Positions 16,788 through 25,760 of a DNA stretch of 64,000 bases are shown here, piece by piece. The notes under the pieces are model-generated. The model worked only from the letters and a program-made list of their open reading frames with translations. It did no database searches and was not told where the DNA came from. The DNA comes from Bog-159 sp035602155 (GTDB lineage: Bacteria > Acidobacteriota > Terriglobia > Bryobacterales > Bryobacteraceae), in contig DATNMW010000173.1 in NCBI GenBank assembly GCA_035602155.1, forward strand, positions 1 to 64,000, given 5' to 3'. The translations under genes were made by a program, and so were the position numbers. The first letter of the stretch is position 1; every line of letters starts with the position of its first letter.

Positions 16788-19238
16788 ATGATATCACCGA
16801 CTCAACGAACACTTACCGGCGTCATGTTCCTGGTTCTCGCGGTTACGATGATGCCGATCGGGGCGCAATCGGCCTCGCCGGCATATGCAAATTTCGAACC
16901 CTCGCAGACCAATCCGATCCGGCTCTCAGCGGACGGAACACGCTTATTTGCGGTCAACACGGCAAATTCGTCTTTGTCGGTGTTCGATGTAACCACGCCA
17001 TCTACTCCCAAGTTGCTGACCGAGGTTCCAGTGGGGCTGGGACCCGTCTCGGTCAACCCGCTGTCCGACAATGTGGCTTGGGTGGTCAACCAGGTTTCCA
17101 ATAGCATCAGTGTGGTTTCGCCGCTGGCCGGCTCGTGGTCAAACGGCGGCATTGTCACCAGCACCATCTATCTGAAAGTGCCGCTTCAGCCGGTGACGAG
17201 CGGCATGAGCGGTGGAGAGCCGATGGATGTGGTATTTGCCGGCGCGCTGGCGTATGTGAGTATTTCCCGCGCCCATCAGATCGCGGTGATCAATACGTCA
17301 ACGCAAGCTCTGGAGACCACGGTGCAGTTGTTCGGGGACAGCCCGCGGGCCATGGCGGTCAGTCCGGACGGCAAAACGGTTTATGCCGCCCTGGCTTTGG
17401 CTGGAAACGGCACCACGATCGTCCCGGATACCAATGCGCCGCCGCAATGCGGGACGGCAGGCCAGCCACAGTGCTCCCCTCCCATGAATCCGGCCCTGCC
17501 GCCGCCACCGATAGCGGGACTGATCGTCCTGGCCACAAACCCCACATGGAACCCTTCGTTCATCACATATTCAATGCCGGCCAATGGCGTGGCGGCGATC
17601 AAAACGGGCGCCACTCCCACCATCTCCTATTACTCCTACGTGGGCACGATCAATCTGGGTCTGGCGGTGAACCCGGTTACGGGCGACCTCTACGTGGCGA
17701 ACACCGACGCGCTCAATACGACCAATTTCCAACCGAACCTGTGCGGACACTGGGTGAATAACCGCATCACGCAGATCAAAGTCGCTACCGGTACAGTCAC
17801 GCCGTTCGATCTGAATCCGACGGTCACTTATGGCTGCGCCCCCAACACGGCGGATCTGAGCATCGCGCTGGCGCAGCCCGCCGGCGTGGTTTTCGACCCC
17901 AGCGGGAACTTCATGTACGTGGCGGCGTTCGGCACGGACCGGGTGGCCAAGGTGAACACCAGCGGAACCGTATTGAGCTTCGTGGATGTTTCCCTGCACC
18001 CCACGAATCCGTCCCAAGTGGATCCGGCGAACAAGCGCGGACCCAGGGGACTGGCCCTGAATGCGGCCGCCAATACGTTGTACGCGCTGAACCGCATCGC
18101 CAATACCATTTCGGTTATTCCTACTGCCACCTTCAACAGCGTGAGCAGCGAGATTGCGGTGGGCACCGATCCTACGCCCGCGGCGGTCACGGCGGGACGC
18201 GGATTCTTGTACGATGCCAAGCTCTCCGGAACCGGCACGGGCGCCTGCGCCTCCTGCCACATAGATGGCGAAATGGACCACTTGGACTGGAACCTGGGAG
18301 ACCCCACCGGCGACATGACCAGTTTCGTGCAGGACGGCCAAACATTCCTGTATCACCCCATGAAGGGACCCATGTTCACACAGCCTCTGCGCGGCTTGCT
18401 GGACTTGGCGCCCTATCATTGGCGGGGGGAGAAGCCGAATTTCGCCGCTTTCAACGTGGCTTTCCAGGAACTGATGGGAGGCACCCAGATCAGCGATGCG
18501 AACATGACCACTTTCACCACCTTCATCAATACCGTTCTGTACCTGCCCAACCCCAACCAGAACCTGGATCGCAGTCTGCCTACGTCGCTGAATGGCGGGG
18601 ATCCCGTGTCGGGGCTCGCCGATTTCCTAACCGTTGCCGCCACCGAGCCCGGACCGAACACCTGCCAAGCGTGCCACACCGCCAATCCCGGCCCCGGCAC
18701 GAACCTGCTGATCCGGCCCGCCGACGACACTCAGGCCGGGCAGCCGATGAAAGTTCCGCAGTTGAGGGCTATTTACCAGAAGAATCTATTCGACAGATCG
18801 GCAGCCACAACCATCGATGGCTTTGGCGTGGTCCACGATGGCGCCAAAACCGATATGATCACGTTCTTGACGGGTGCATCCTTTAACGGTTACACGCAAA
18901 CCGAAAAGGACGATATAGCCGCATACTGCCTGACGTTCGATACGGGAACGGCGCCGGCTGTGGGGTATACACTCACGCTGACGGCCGCCAACGTCGCCAG
19001 TTCGCTTAGCGGCTGGACGATGCTCCAGTCGCAGGCGCCCGCCAACATCGACCTGATCGGCAGGGGTACCCTGAGCGGCGTGATACACGGATTGTTGTAC
19101 CAGCCGACGAGCAATAACTATATCAGCGACACGGGTGTGCTTTACACGCAGAGCCAACTACAAGCCCTAGTTGCGAAGGGCGATACGTTGAGCATGATGG
19201 GTGTTTACCCTGGGACAGGCTCTGCTTCCACTAACTAG
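16788..19238 (+). CDS. Secreted YVTN-type beta-propeller protein with two c-type heme motifs
   Basis: 816 residues; the ATG has AGAGGGG just upstream, and a signal peptide (MFLVLAVTMMPIGAQS) follows. Residues about 30-470 are YVTN/NHL-like propeller blades (GTRLFAVNTANSSLSVFDV; DGKTVYAALALAGNGT; NTLYALNRIANTISVI). The heme motif GACASCH is near residue 485 and a second one, TCQACH, near residue 625. Between them stands QPLRGLLDLAPYHWRGEKPN, as in di-heme MauG-like cytochromes. The last ~100 residues form a beta domain with a LTAANVASS strand set. It is probably an extracytoplasmic redox protein in which the propeller may serve as a binding platform; partner and substrate are unknown. Confidence 0.75.
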   Translation: MISPTQRTLTGVMFLVLAVTMMPIGAQSASPAYANFEPSQTNPIRLSADGTRLFAVNTANSSLSVFDVTTPSTPKLLTEVPVGLGPVSVNPLSDNVAWVVNQVSNSISVVSPLAGSWSNGGIVTSTIYLKVPLQPVTSGMSGGEPMDVVFAGALAYVSISRAHQIAVINTSTQALETTVQLFGDSPRAMAVSPDGKTVYAALALAGNGTTIVPDTNAPPQCGTAGQPQCSPPMNPALPPPPIAGLIVLATNPTWNPSFITYSMPANGVAAIKTGATPTISYYSYVGTINLGLAVNPVTGDLYVANTDALNTTNFQPNLCGHWVNNRITQIKVATGTVTPFDLNPTVTYGCAPNTADLSIALAQPAGVVFDPSGNFMYVAAFGTDRVAKVNTSGTVLSFVDVSLHPTNPSQVDPANKRGPRGLALNAAANTLYALNRIANTISVIPTATFNSVSSEIAVGTDPTPAAVTAGRGFLYDAKLSGTGTGACASCHIDGEMDHLDWNLGDPTGDMTSFVQDGQTFLYHPMKGPMFTQPLRGLLDLAPYHWRGEKPNFAAFNVAFQELMGGTQISDANMTTFTTFINTVLYLPNPNQNLDRSLPTSLNGGDPVSGLADFLTVAATEPGPNTCQACHTANPGPGTNLLIRPADDTQAGQPMKVPQLRAIYQKNLFDRSAATTIDGFGVVHDGAKTDMITFLTGASFNGYTQTEKDDIAAYCLTFDTGTAPAVGYTLTLTAANVASSLSGWTMLQSQAPANIDLIGRGTLSGVIHGLLYQPTSNNYISDTGVLYTQSQLQALVAKGDTLSMMGVYPGTGSASTN

Positions 19239-19244
19239 CCACGG

Positions 19245-19287
19245 GGCCGATTAACAGTCGGCCGCAGGTTGCCAACCTGCCCCACAA
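19245..19287 (+). repeat. Dispersed palindromic (REP-like) repeat, copy 3
   Basis: GGCCGAT-TAACA-GTCGGCC then GCAGGTT-GCC-AACCTGC and CCCAC, six bases after the stop of the propeller gene and ending 17 bases before the ATG of the GloVer gene. It forms most of the spacer and so lies in the leader or intercistronic RNA. Confidence 0.8.
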
Positions 19288-19304
19288 CTACAAGGAGCAA
19301 TATC

Positions 19305-20549
19305 ATGCGGAACAAGGCGAGCGGCGCGTTGGCACTGGCAGGGCTTGGGTGGGCGGCCGCGACTATCGGGGCGCCACCTGCGCGGGCGCAGACTTATACC
19401 GTGCTGCATAGGTTTATCGGCGGAGCCACGAACGGAGAGAATCCCGCAGCCGGTTTAGTCATGGACAAGTCGGGCAACCTCTACGGCACTACGGTCGATG
19501 GTCCGGGTTGCAACCCCACGGCGTGCGCTCCTTTGCCGGGGATGGTGTACGAGCTCACCTCGACCGGTACGGAGACGATACTGTATAGCTTCAAGGGGAG
19601 CCCGGACGGAGCGAACCCCTACGGAGGCCTGATCCTGGATGCGTCGAACAACGCTTACGGCACGACTCGAGCCGGTGGCACATCCAACATGGGCAGCGTG
19701 TTCAAGCTGGCCACCACCGGAGAGAAATTGCTGCACAGCTTCACGGGGCCTCCGGCAGACGGCGCTCTTCCCTATGCGGGTGTGATCGCGGACTCGGCAG
19801 GCAATCTCTACGGCACGACTAGCGCCGGCGGCGCATCCAACAGCGGGGTGGTTTTCAAGGTGAACTCGGCAGGCACGGAGACAGTGCTGTACAGCTTCAC
19901 GGGCGGCGCGGACGGAGCGTTCCCTTACGGAGGTCTGCTCCGGAATTCGGCGGGCAACCTCTACGGCACTACTTCCGCGGGCGGCAATACGACCGGCAAC
20001 TGCTACCCCAGCGGCTGCGGCGTACTATTCGTGGTGACTCCGGCCGGGAAGGAGACCGTACTGCACAGCTTCACCGGGAGCCCCGACGGCGCGTCCCCCT
20101 ATGCGGGTCTGATCGCAGACTCGAGCGACAACCTCTACGGCACTACCTTTAATGGCGGTACGGGCGCGTGTACCAGCGGCTGCGGAGTGGTGTTTGAGCT
20201 GGAGAAGGCCGGTACGGAGACTGTGCTGCACAGTTTTGTGGGATATCCGACCGACGGGGCGTTTCCCTCTGCAGGGCTTGTCCGCGACTCGTCCGGGAAC
20301 CTCTATGGCACTGCCACGTATGGTGGAGGATCGGACAGCGGGGTGGTGTTCGAACTTTCCACGACGGGCACGGAGACTGTGCTGTACAGCTTCCTGGGAA
20401 CGACGGACGGGGCAGTACCCCGCGCGGGTCTGATCCTGGATTCCACAGGCAACCTCTATGGCACGACTTATGGCGGGGGCGAAACCGGCGCCGCATGCGG
20501 AGGGGAGCCCGCGGACACTTGCGGCGTCGTTTTCAAGCTCAAACCGTGA
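19305..20549 (+). CDS. Secreted GloVer tandem-repeat protein
   Basis: 414 residues from the ATG at 19305, preceded by AAGGAG at seven bases; an upstream TTG in frame would start inside the palindromic repeat and is rejected. The signal peptide (LALAGLGWAAATIGAPPARA) is followed by about nine repeats built from DxxGNLYGTTxxGG, GVVFxL and ETVLYSF-TGxxDGA-P-YAGL. The units are more regular than in the protein at 183 and resemble those at 36415. Likely a beta-propeller-like surface protein; no catalytic residues seen. Repeats are also visible in the DNA (recurrent AACCTCTACGGCACTAC), which could allow unit gain or loss. Confidence 0.85.
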   Translation: MRNKASGALALAGLGWAAATIGAPPARAQTYTVLHRFIGGATNGENPAAGLVMDKSGNLYGTTVDGPGCNPTACAPLPGMVYELTSTGTETILYSFKGSPDGANPYGGLILDASNNAYGTTRAGGTSNMGSVFKLATTGEKLLHSFTGPPADGALPYAGVIADSAGNLYGTTSAGGASNSGVVFKVNSAGTETVLYSFTGGADGAFPYGGLLRNSAGNLYGTTSAGGNTTGNCYPSGCGVLFVVTPAGKETVLHSFTGSPDGASPYAGLIADSSDNLYGTTFNGGTGACTSGCGVVFELEKAGTETVLHSFVGYPTDGAFPSAGLVRDSSGNLYGTATYGGGSDSGVVFELSTTGTETVLYSFLGTTDGAVPRAGLILDSTGNLYGTTYGGGETGAACGGEPADTCGVVFKLKP

Positions 20550-20568
20550 GCCGGCGCCCGACTGGCAG

Positions 20569-20595
20569 AACCCGCTCCCTTACGGTCGCGGCTCA
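20569..20595. repeat. Possible second dispersed palindrome type
   Basis: AACCCGCTCCCTTACGGTCG followed by CGGCTCAG, 20 bases after the GloVer stop. From memory, very similar units (translated as LSRDRKGAG) are dispersed through Acidobacteria and Planctomycetes genomes. Only one copy was noticed here, so this rests on general knowledge rather than repetition in the window. Confidence 0.35.
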
Positions 20596-20684
20596 GTAAA
20601 CCTTTGCGAAATCGACTGCTCCCGCCAACCACATTGCCGCCATGTGGCATAATTGTTTAACCGGGTGGGAGTTCACGCCAGAAG

Positions 20685-21740
20685 ATGATCGTTTCTCAAA
20701 CACCATTGCGCATCAGCTTTGCGGGAGGCGCGACCGATTTCGCGCGGTACTATCGGGAGCACGAAGGCCTGGTAGTCAGCGCGGCTCTCGACAAATATAT
20801 CTATGTCATTGTGTCGCCGCGTTTCGACGACCTGATTTACGTCAGCTATTCCAAGAAGGAAATCGTCACCAAGGTTAGCGAACTGCAGCACGAGCTGGTG
20901 CGCGAGGCAATGGTGCGCACGGGCATCCAGGCGGCGGTCGAGATCACCATGCTGGCGGACGTGCCCTCGGAGGGTTCCGGCCTGGGGTCCTCCAGCAGCC
21001 TGGTGGTGGGCCTGCTGCACGCGCTGTACGGCTACAAGGGCGAATTGGTGACGGCCGAACAACTGGCGCGCGAAGCCTGCGAGATCGAGATCGAGCTTTG
21101 CGGCAAGCCCATCGGCAAGCAGGACCAGTACATCGCGGCGTACGGGGGGATCTGCGAATTTCGCTTCCGCAAAGACGATAGCGTCGGGGTGCGGCGGTTT
21201 CAGAGGCGGCCCGAGCTGTTCCACAACCTGTCCGGCCAGCTTATGCTGTTCTACACCGGACGCACGCGGAAGTCTGCGGCCATCCTGGCGGTGCAGGACG
21301 GGCGCACGGAGATCAACGTGAAACAGCTCCATAGCCTGAAGGCGCTGGCCGGGCGGGCTGGGGAAGCGCTAGACCGGGGGCGGCTGTGGCAGTTGGGACA
21401 GGTTCTGAACGACGGCTGGGCGCTGAAGCGCGAGCTCGCGGACGGCATCAGCAATCCCGAGATTGAAGAGATGTATCAGACGGCGCTGGCGGCCGGCGCG
21501 CTGGGCGGAAAAATCTGCGGCGCGGGAGGCGGCGGCTTTCTGCTGCTGTATTGCCACCCCGCACACCAGCAGGCCGTACGGAAGGCTCTAGAGAATTATC
21601 GGGAGCTACCGATCTCGGTGGAACCGGATGGCAGCAAGATCGTTTTCCAACAAAGAAGAGTAGGGCACCAGTTGGTCGAGTGTCCGGTAGAGTTGGAAGT
21701 TGCCGCACCTGCCGGCGAGCCGCACGACGCCCTCGTTTAG
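20685..21740 (+). CDS. hddA: GHMP kinase, D-glycero-alpha-D-manno-heptose 7-phosphate kinase-like
   Basis: 351 residues with all GHMP signatures: PLRISFAGGATDFARYY at the N-terminus, the ATP loop VPSEGSGLGSSSSLVVGLL near residues 91-109 and the C-terminal KICGAGGGGFLLLYC motif. The IGKQDQYIAAYGG segment is typical of HddA. HddA phosphorylates C1 of D-glycero-D-manno-heptose 7-phosphate in the GDP-heptose route used for surface glycans. A cytoplasmic enzyme. The epimerase follows after ten bases and the isomerase gmhA lies at 31229, so the pathway genes are split by an exporter operon. Related GHMP kinases for other sugars cannot be excluded. Confidence 0.8.
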   Translation: MIVSQTPLRISFAGGATDFARYYREHEGLVVSAALDKYIYVIVSPRFDDLIYVSYSKKEIVTKVSELQHELVREAMVRTGIQAAVEITMLADVPSEGSGLGSSSSLVVGLLHALYGYKGELVTAEQLAREACEIEIELCGKPIGKQDQYIAAYGGICEFRFRKDDSVGVRRFQRRPELFHNLSGQLMLFYTGRTRKSAAILAVQDGRTEINVKQLHSLKALAGRAGEALDRGRLWQLGQVLNDGWALKRELADGISNPEIEEMYQTALAAGALGGKICGAGGGGFLLLYCHPAHQQAVRKALENYRELPISVEPDGSKIVFQQRRVGHQLVECPVELEVAAPAGEPHDALV

Positions 21741-21750
21741 AAATTTGCCT

Positions 21751-22884
21751 ATGCGAATACTGATCACAGGCGGCGCCGGCTTTATAGGCTCCCATACGGC
21801 CGAGGCGCTGCTGGCGCGCGGATACGATGTTCGGCTCCTCGATAGTTTGGAGCCTCCCGTCCATATAGGCGGCTGGCCGGACTACCTGCCCGCGGAATTT
21901 GAACGCGTGCGCGGCGACGTGCGGGATCCGGATGCGGTGGCCAAGGCCCTGGCCGGCGTGGACGTGGTCTATCATCTGGCGGCTTATCAGGACTATCTGC
22001 CGGACTTCAGCCGTTTCATCAACGTCAACGCCGCCAGCACGGCCCTGATTTATGAGGTGATCGTTAGCCAAGGGCTGCCGGTCCGCAAGGTGATCGTGGC
22101 TTCGTCGCAGGCGGTGCTGGGCGAAGGCCTGTATCACTGCCCAAACGACGGCGCGATTCTCCCGGATAGCCGTTCGCGCGAGCAACTCGAGGCCGCCCAG
22201 TGGGACCTGCCGTGTCCACGCTGCCAGGCAGTTATGACGCCGGTCCCATCCACAGAACTGGTGGGCAATCCGCAGAATCCCTACGGCATATCCAAACAAT
22301 GCCAGGAGCGCATCGCCATCCATCTCGGCCGGCGCTACGGGATTCCTACGGTAGCGTTGCGCTACTCGATCGTGCAAGGCCCGCGGCAGTCTTTTCGAAA
22401 CGCCTACTCCGGCGCATGCCGGGTATTCAGCCTCTCCTGCCACCAGAAACAGCAGCCCATTGTCTACGAGGATGGGCGGCAGCTTCGGGATTTCGTAAAT
22501 ATTCACGATGTGGTGGCGGCCAATCTGCTGGTGCTGGATCGTCCGGAGGCCGATTATCAGATCTTCCATGTAGGCGGCGGGACGCATTATACGGTGCTGC
22601 AGTTCGCGCAGATCGTGGCGGAAGCTTATGGGATGGAGTTTCACCCGGTGATGGATGGCCGTTTCCGGTTTGGAGATACGCGACACGCGATCTCGGACAT
22701 CTCCGCGATTCGTGCGTTGGGGTGGCAGCCGCAGGTTCCGGCTGCGGAATCCGTCCGCCAGTACCGGGAATGGCTGCTGTCGGAGGTTCCCGCGACCGAT
22801 ATTGTGGGCGAGTCGCAGGCACGCATGAAGAAGCTGGGGGTGATTGGTTATGCCACCGGGTCCGAGAAAACGACGCCAAGTTGA
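21751..22884 (+). CDS. NAD-dependent sugar nucleotide epimerase/dehydratase
   Basis: 377 residues, extended SDR fold. The start at 21751 is chosen because the Rossmann motif ILITGGAGFIGSHTAEALL begins there; it lies ten bases after the hddA stop. Catalytic Tyr and Lys are in NPYGISKQCQERIA (about residues 175-188). A CPRC pair just before it (WDLPCPRCQAVMTP) is a feature I associate with dTDP-rhamnose 4-epimerase-like enzymes and may bind zinc. FVNIHDVVAANLLVL is the usual substrate-domain motif. It probably interconverts the sugar of an NDP-hexose or NDP-heptose for surface glycan synthesis. The exact substrate is uncertain. Confidence 0.75.
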   Translation: MRILITGGAGFIGSHTAEALLARGYDVRLLDSLEPPVHIGGWPDYLPAEFERVRGDVRDPDAVAKALAGVDVVYHLAAYQDYLPDFSRFINVNAASTALIYEVIVSQGLPVRKVIVASSQAVLGEGLYHCPNDGAILPDSRSREQLEAAQWDLPCPRCQAVMTPVPSTELVGNPQNPYGISKQCQERIAIHLGRRYGIPTVALRYSIVQGPRQSFRNAYSGACRVFSLSCHQKQQPIVYEDGRQLRDFVNIHDVVAANLLVLDRPEADYQIFHVGGGTHYTVLQFAQIVAEAYGMEFHPVMDGRFRFGDTRHAISDISAIRALGWQPQVPAAESVRQYREWLLSEVPATDIVGESQARMKKLGVIGYATGSEKTTPS

Positions 22885-23108
22885 GGGAAGAATTGCGGAC
22901 CAAAACCTTTGTGAAGCAGCCAGCCGGAACGTATTTATGGACGATACGTCCTATTTCCGTCGCATCTCAACCCGATAACAGCGATTTCCGGAGGGCAGCC
23001 GTTTACCCGCCAATAACCGGCAATCCTGGGCTGCGCGTAGGCAGGCGCTCAGCGTTCAACATTCAGCGCTCGGTTTTTGTCGGATCTCCTTTCCGTTTCT
23101 CTTTTCGA
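22885..23108. other. Intergenic stretch, nothing recognised
   Basis: Between the epimerase stop and the consensus promoter at 23109. The open frame that crosses it on the plus strand is a continuation of an antisense-frame shadow of the epimerase and lacks a start of its own. Confidence 0.4.
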
Positions 23109-23136
23109 TTGACAGATTACTCCTCCGCAGTATAAT
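23109..23136 (+). promoter_or_regulatory. Consensus sigma-70 promoter
   Basis: Perfect TTGACA (23109-23114) and perfect TATAAT (23131-23136) separated by 16 bases. This is the best housekeeping promoter seen in the window. The start would be near 23143, about 80 bases before the small ORF at 23227, and transcripts could also run on toward the TetR gene. Confidence 0.65.
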
Positions 23137-23226
23137 AATCCAACACTGGCGAACGTGCTAACTAATCCGCCGTGGGTGGCGGCCCGCCGTTGCTCCGCCA
23201 GGACACACTAAGGGGGGAAAAGTCGC

Positions 23227-23454
23227 ATGATTTCGTCTATCTTTATCGCAAGTATGATTGCGATGCAGTCTGCTGCCGCTCTCACCCCGGAGGCCGTTTG
23301 CGGGCCGGAGTACCACGTCTTCAGCCCGGAACCCATCTGGTCGCATCCTAATTACGTCGTTCTCTCTCGATGCAGCGCTTTCGAATCAGGTGGTAGTCGA
23401 GGGGCCGGTCATATCGAAGCGCACATACTCCCCTGGCAGTGGGGTCCAGAATGA
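23227..23454 (+). CDS. Possible small secreted protein (75 residues), perhaps frameshifted
   Basis: ATG preceded by AAGGGGGGAAAAG, downstream of a consensus promoter. The first 20 residues (MISSIFIASMIAMQSAAALT) look like a signal peptide; the rest has no recognised family. A second frame takes over from about 23380, giving VVVEGPVISKRTYSPGSGVQ and ending at 23500, and it reads more like ordinary protein than the arginine- and histidine-rich tail of the first frame. It may be a frameshifted gene remnant. The evidence is promoter, ribosome binding site and signal peptide only. Confidence 0.3.
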   Translation: MISSIFIASMIAMQSAAALTPEAVCGPEYHVFSPEPIWSHPNYVVLSRCSAFESGGSRGAGHIEAHILPWQWGPE

Positions 23455-23621
23455 CATCGCGCTGCCGGATACGCAAGAAAATCTGCGTGTAGCAGCATGA
23501 AAACAAAGTAGCTATAAGAAATTGGCTTTGATCGGCGGAAAGACATTGAGCGCCCGCCCAACCGCTCACGCGCCCCATATAGTACTTCCACCTCTTCCCA
23601 AACGGTCCTCTCGGATGTTAG

Positions 23622-23637
23622 AATCAAACGTTTGATT
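23622..23637. promoter_or_regulatory. Perfect 16-base palindrome, likely TetR operator
   Basis: AATCAAACGTTTGATT, perfectly self-complementary, ends nine bases before the GTG start of the TetR gene. A TAGAAT that could be a -10 box overlaps its left edge. Position and symmetry fit autoregulation. A one-mismatch copy is at 7191-7206. Confidence 0.65.
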
Positions 23638-23646
23638 TAAACGCTT

Positions 23647-24324
23647 GTGACCCATACTAAGGAGCGCATCCTCGATACCGCCGAGCGATTGTTTGCCGAA
23701 CATGGCTACGCCGCTACTTCCCTGCGCGGCATCATTGCCGAGGCGGGCGTGAACCTGGCCGCTGTACATTATCACTTTCATTCGAAAGAAGCCCTTTTGG
23801 AGGCGGTGGTTCTGCGCCGGTCGGTGCCCGCGAATCAGGAGCGTTTGGCTTTGCTCGACCGGTTTGAGAAGGAAGCGGGAGGAAATCCACCTCCTTTGGA
23901 GAAGGTGCTGGAAGCCTTCGTGGCGCCCACCCTGCACATGTCCCGCGATCCCCGGAGCGGGGGCATGGTTTTCATGAAACTCCTGGGCCGCCTGCACGGG
24001 GAAGGCGACTTGTTGCCCGGAATCATCACCTCGCAGTTCGGCGATGTACTGGAGCGTTTTGGCGCCGCCCTGCGCGCGGCGCTGCCGGACTTGCCACCGA
24101 AGGAGTTGTCCTGGCGTCTGAATCTGGCCTTAGGCGCTCTAGCCCAGACTCTGCGCGGCGGATCGATGGACCTGGAGACGATTTCGGATTTTTCCCTTTC
24201 TTTCGATTCGGAAAGTGCGTTGGAGCGGCTGGTGGCTTTTCTAAGCGCCGGCTTCCGCGCTCCAGTGCCGGCCCGCGCAACCCAGGCAGCGCATGTTGCA
24301 GTTCAGGAGATACAGGAGAGATAA
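23647..24324 (+). CDS. TetR/AcrR-family transcriptional repressor of the exporter operon
   Basis: 225 residues starting at GTG. The helix-turn-helix is in the first 50 residues (RILDTAERLFAEHGYAATSL, then AGVNLAAVHYHFHSKEALL). The larger C-terminal ligand domain has the layout of CecR-like regulators. It sits directly in front of a TolC/HlyD/ATPase/permease set, as CecR does in front of ybhGFSR in E. coli, so it probably represses the exporter until a small molecule binds. The start lies only nine bases after the palindrome, so the mRNA leader is very short and no ribosome binding site is seen. The one-base gap to the next gene indicates one operon. Confidence 0.85.
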   Translation: MTHTKERILDTAERLFAEHGYAATSLRGIIAEAGVNLAAVHYHFHSKEALLEAVVLRRSVPANQERLALLDRFEKEAGGNPPPLEKVLEAFVAPTLHMSRDPRSGGMVFMKLLGRLHGEGDLLPGIITSQFGDVLERFGAALRAALPDLPPKELSWRLNLALGALAQTLRGGSMDLETISDFSLSFDSESALERLVAFLSAGFRAPVPARATQAAHVAVQEIQER

Positions 24325-24325
24325 G

Positions 24326-25741
24326 ATGCGCCAATATGTTCTACCTACTTTTTTTTTGGCCGTTCCCTTCGCGATATGGGCTGGGGATGCCGCGCCGCGC
24401 GAGCCGCTGCGCCTTAGCTTGAAGCGCGCAGTGGAGATCGCCACATCCCCGGAAGGCAACACTTACATCCAGCTTTCCGGCGAAAACCTCAAGCAAGCCA
24501 AATCCCGGTCCGCGGAGGCGCGCTCTGCGTTATTGCCCGATATCGAAGCCCAAGCCGAGGAAACCACGGCCATGAAGAGCATAGCGGCTCTGGGCTTGGA
24601 TTTGGCCACCGACCAGGCTCTCTTGGGCGCCGAAAAGAACTTGAGCCCCACGCTTGCCGCAATCGCGGATCCTCTGCTGGACGATATTATCAAGAACATC
24701 CCTCGCGTGGTGGGTCCCTTCAACTCGGTGGACGTACGTGCCAGGGCCTCCTGGGACGCATTGGATTTCAGCAGTATCCGCCGCTACCAGGCATCCCGCG
24801 CCGCGATCCGGGCAGCCGCGCACGACAGCGGCAACACCAACGATTCCGTCTCGGCCACCGTGGCCAAAGCCTATCTAGCCGCATTGCGCGCGGATGCCGA
24901 TGTAGAAGCCTATCAGGCTAACGTGGCGCTGGCCGAGGCCGTCCTGAAACAGTCCGAGAACCAGAAGAACGCCGGCACCGGCACGGGCATCGAGGTGACC
25001 CGCGCGAAGGTGCAGCTTTCCAACGAAAAACAGCGCTTGCTGGCCGTTCAAAATGAACGCAGCAAATCCTATCTGCAGTTGTTGCGCGCCATGGGGTTGA
25101 ACCTGGGCACCGAGCTGGAACTCACCGATAAGCTCTCGTATGAGCCCACCGATGCGATTTCCGCGGAACAGGCCGAGGCGGAAGCTCTAAAAAACCGTTC
25201 CGATATCAAGGCACAGGCGGACCGTGAAGCGGCCGCCCGCCTGAGTGCAAATTCCGTCAAACTCGAACGCCTTCCCAACCTGATTGCATATGCGGACTAT
25301 GGCACCACTGGAACCAACGGCGACATTGTCTCCTTGTTGCCCACCAGGGACTATGGCGTGGCTCTGCGCGTACCGATCTTCGATGGCGGCAGGCGGGACG
25401 CGCGGCGCGCCGAAAGCGCATCCCAGTTCCGCCAGGAGCGCCTGCGCACCAACGATCTGCACGAACAGATTGAACTCGACATCCGCACGGCGCTCGATAG
25501 CCTGCATTCGGCGGAAGAACAACTCAAGGTCGCCGAGGAAGGGTTGACTCTCTCCGACAGCGAGCTCACGCAGGCCCGCCGCCGTTACGAGGCGGGTTTT
25601 TCCACCAACCTTGAAGTTACCGATGCCCAGACGCGGTTGGAGCGGGCGCGGGATAACCGTATCGATGCGTTGTTCAGCTACAACGTAGCCCGCATCGACC
25701 TGGGGCGGGCCATGGGTAATGTCCGCCGCATGATCCAGTAG
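24326..25741 (+). CDS. TolC-family outer membrane efflux protein
   Basis: 471 residues from ATG 24326, preceded by CAGGAGAG. A signal peptide (VLPTFFLAVPFAIWAGDA) is followed by two repeats of the outer-membrane-factor fold: LRLSLKRAVEIATSPEGN at the start, long coiled-coil helices (LKQSENQKNAGTGTGIEVTR; EEQLKVAEEGLTLSDSELTQ) and a conserved second half with RYEAGFSTNLEVTDAQTRLE. It forms the outer membrane channel for the HlyD/ABC components encoded downstream. Second gene of the tetR operon. Confidence 0.85.
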   Translation: MRQYVLPTFFLAVPFAIWAGDAAPREPLRLSLKRAVEIATSPEGNTYIQLSGENLKQAKSRSAEARSALLPDIEAQAEETTAMKSIAALGLDLATDQALLGAEKNLSPTLAAIADPLLDDIIKNIPRVVGPFNSVDVRARASWDALDFSSIRRYQASRAAIRAAAHDSGNTNDSVSATVAKAYLAALRADADVEAYQANVALAEAVLKQSENQKNAGTGTGIEVTRAKVQLSNEKQRLLAVQNERSKSYLQLLRAMGLNLGTELELTDKLSYEPTDAISAEQAEAEALKNRSDIKAQADREAAARLSANSVKLERLPNLIAYADYGTTGTNGDIVSLLPTRDYGVALRVPIFDGGRRDARRAESASQFRQERLRTNDLHEQIELDIRTALDSLHSAEEQLKVAEEGLTLSDSELTQARRRYEAGFSTNLEVTDAQTRLERARDNRIDALFSYNVARIDLGRAMGNVRRMIQ

Positions 25742-25760
25742 AAAAAGGAGCCGTCGCAAT

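Noticed and set aside
21448..22686. Minus-strand frame of more than 400 codons across hddA and the epimerase
   Set aside because: It crosses two well-identified genes and has no family resemblance.
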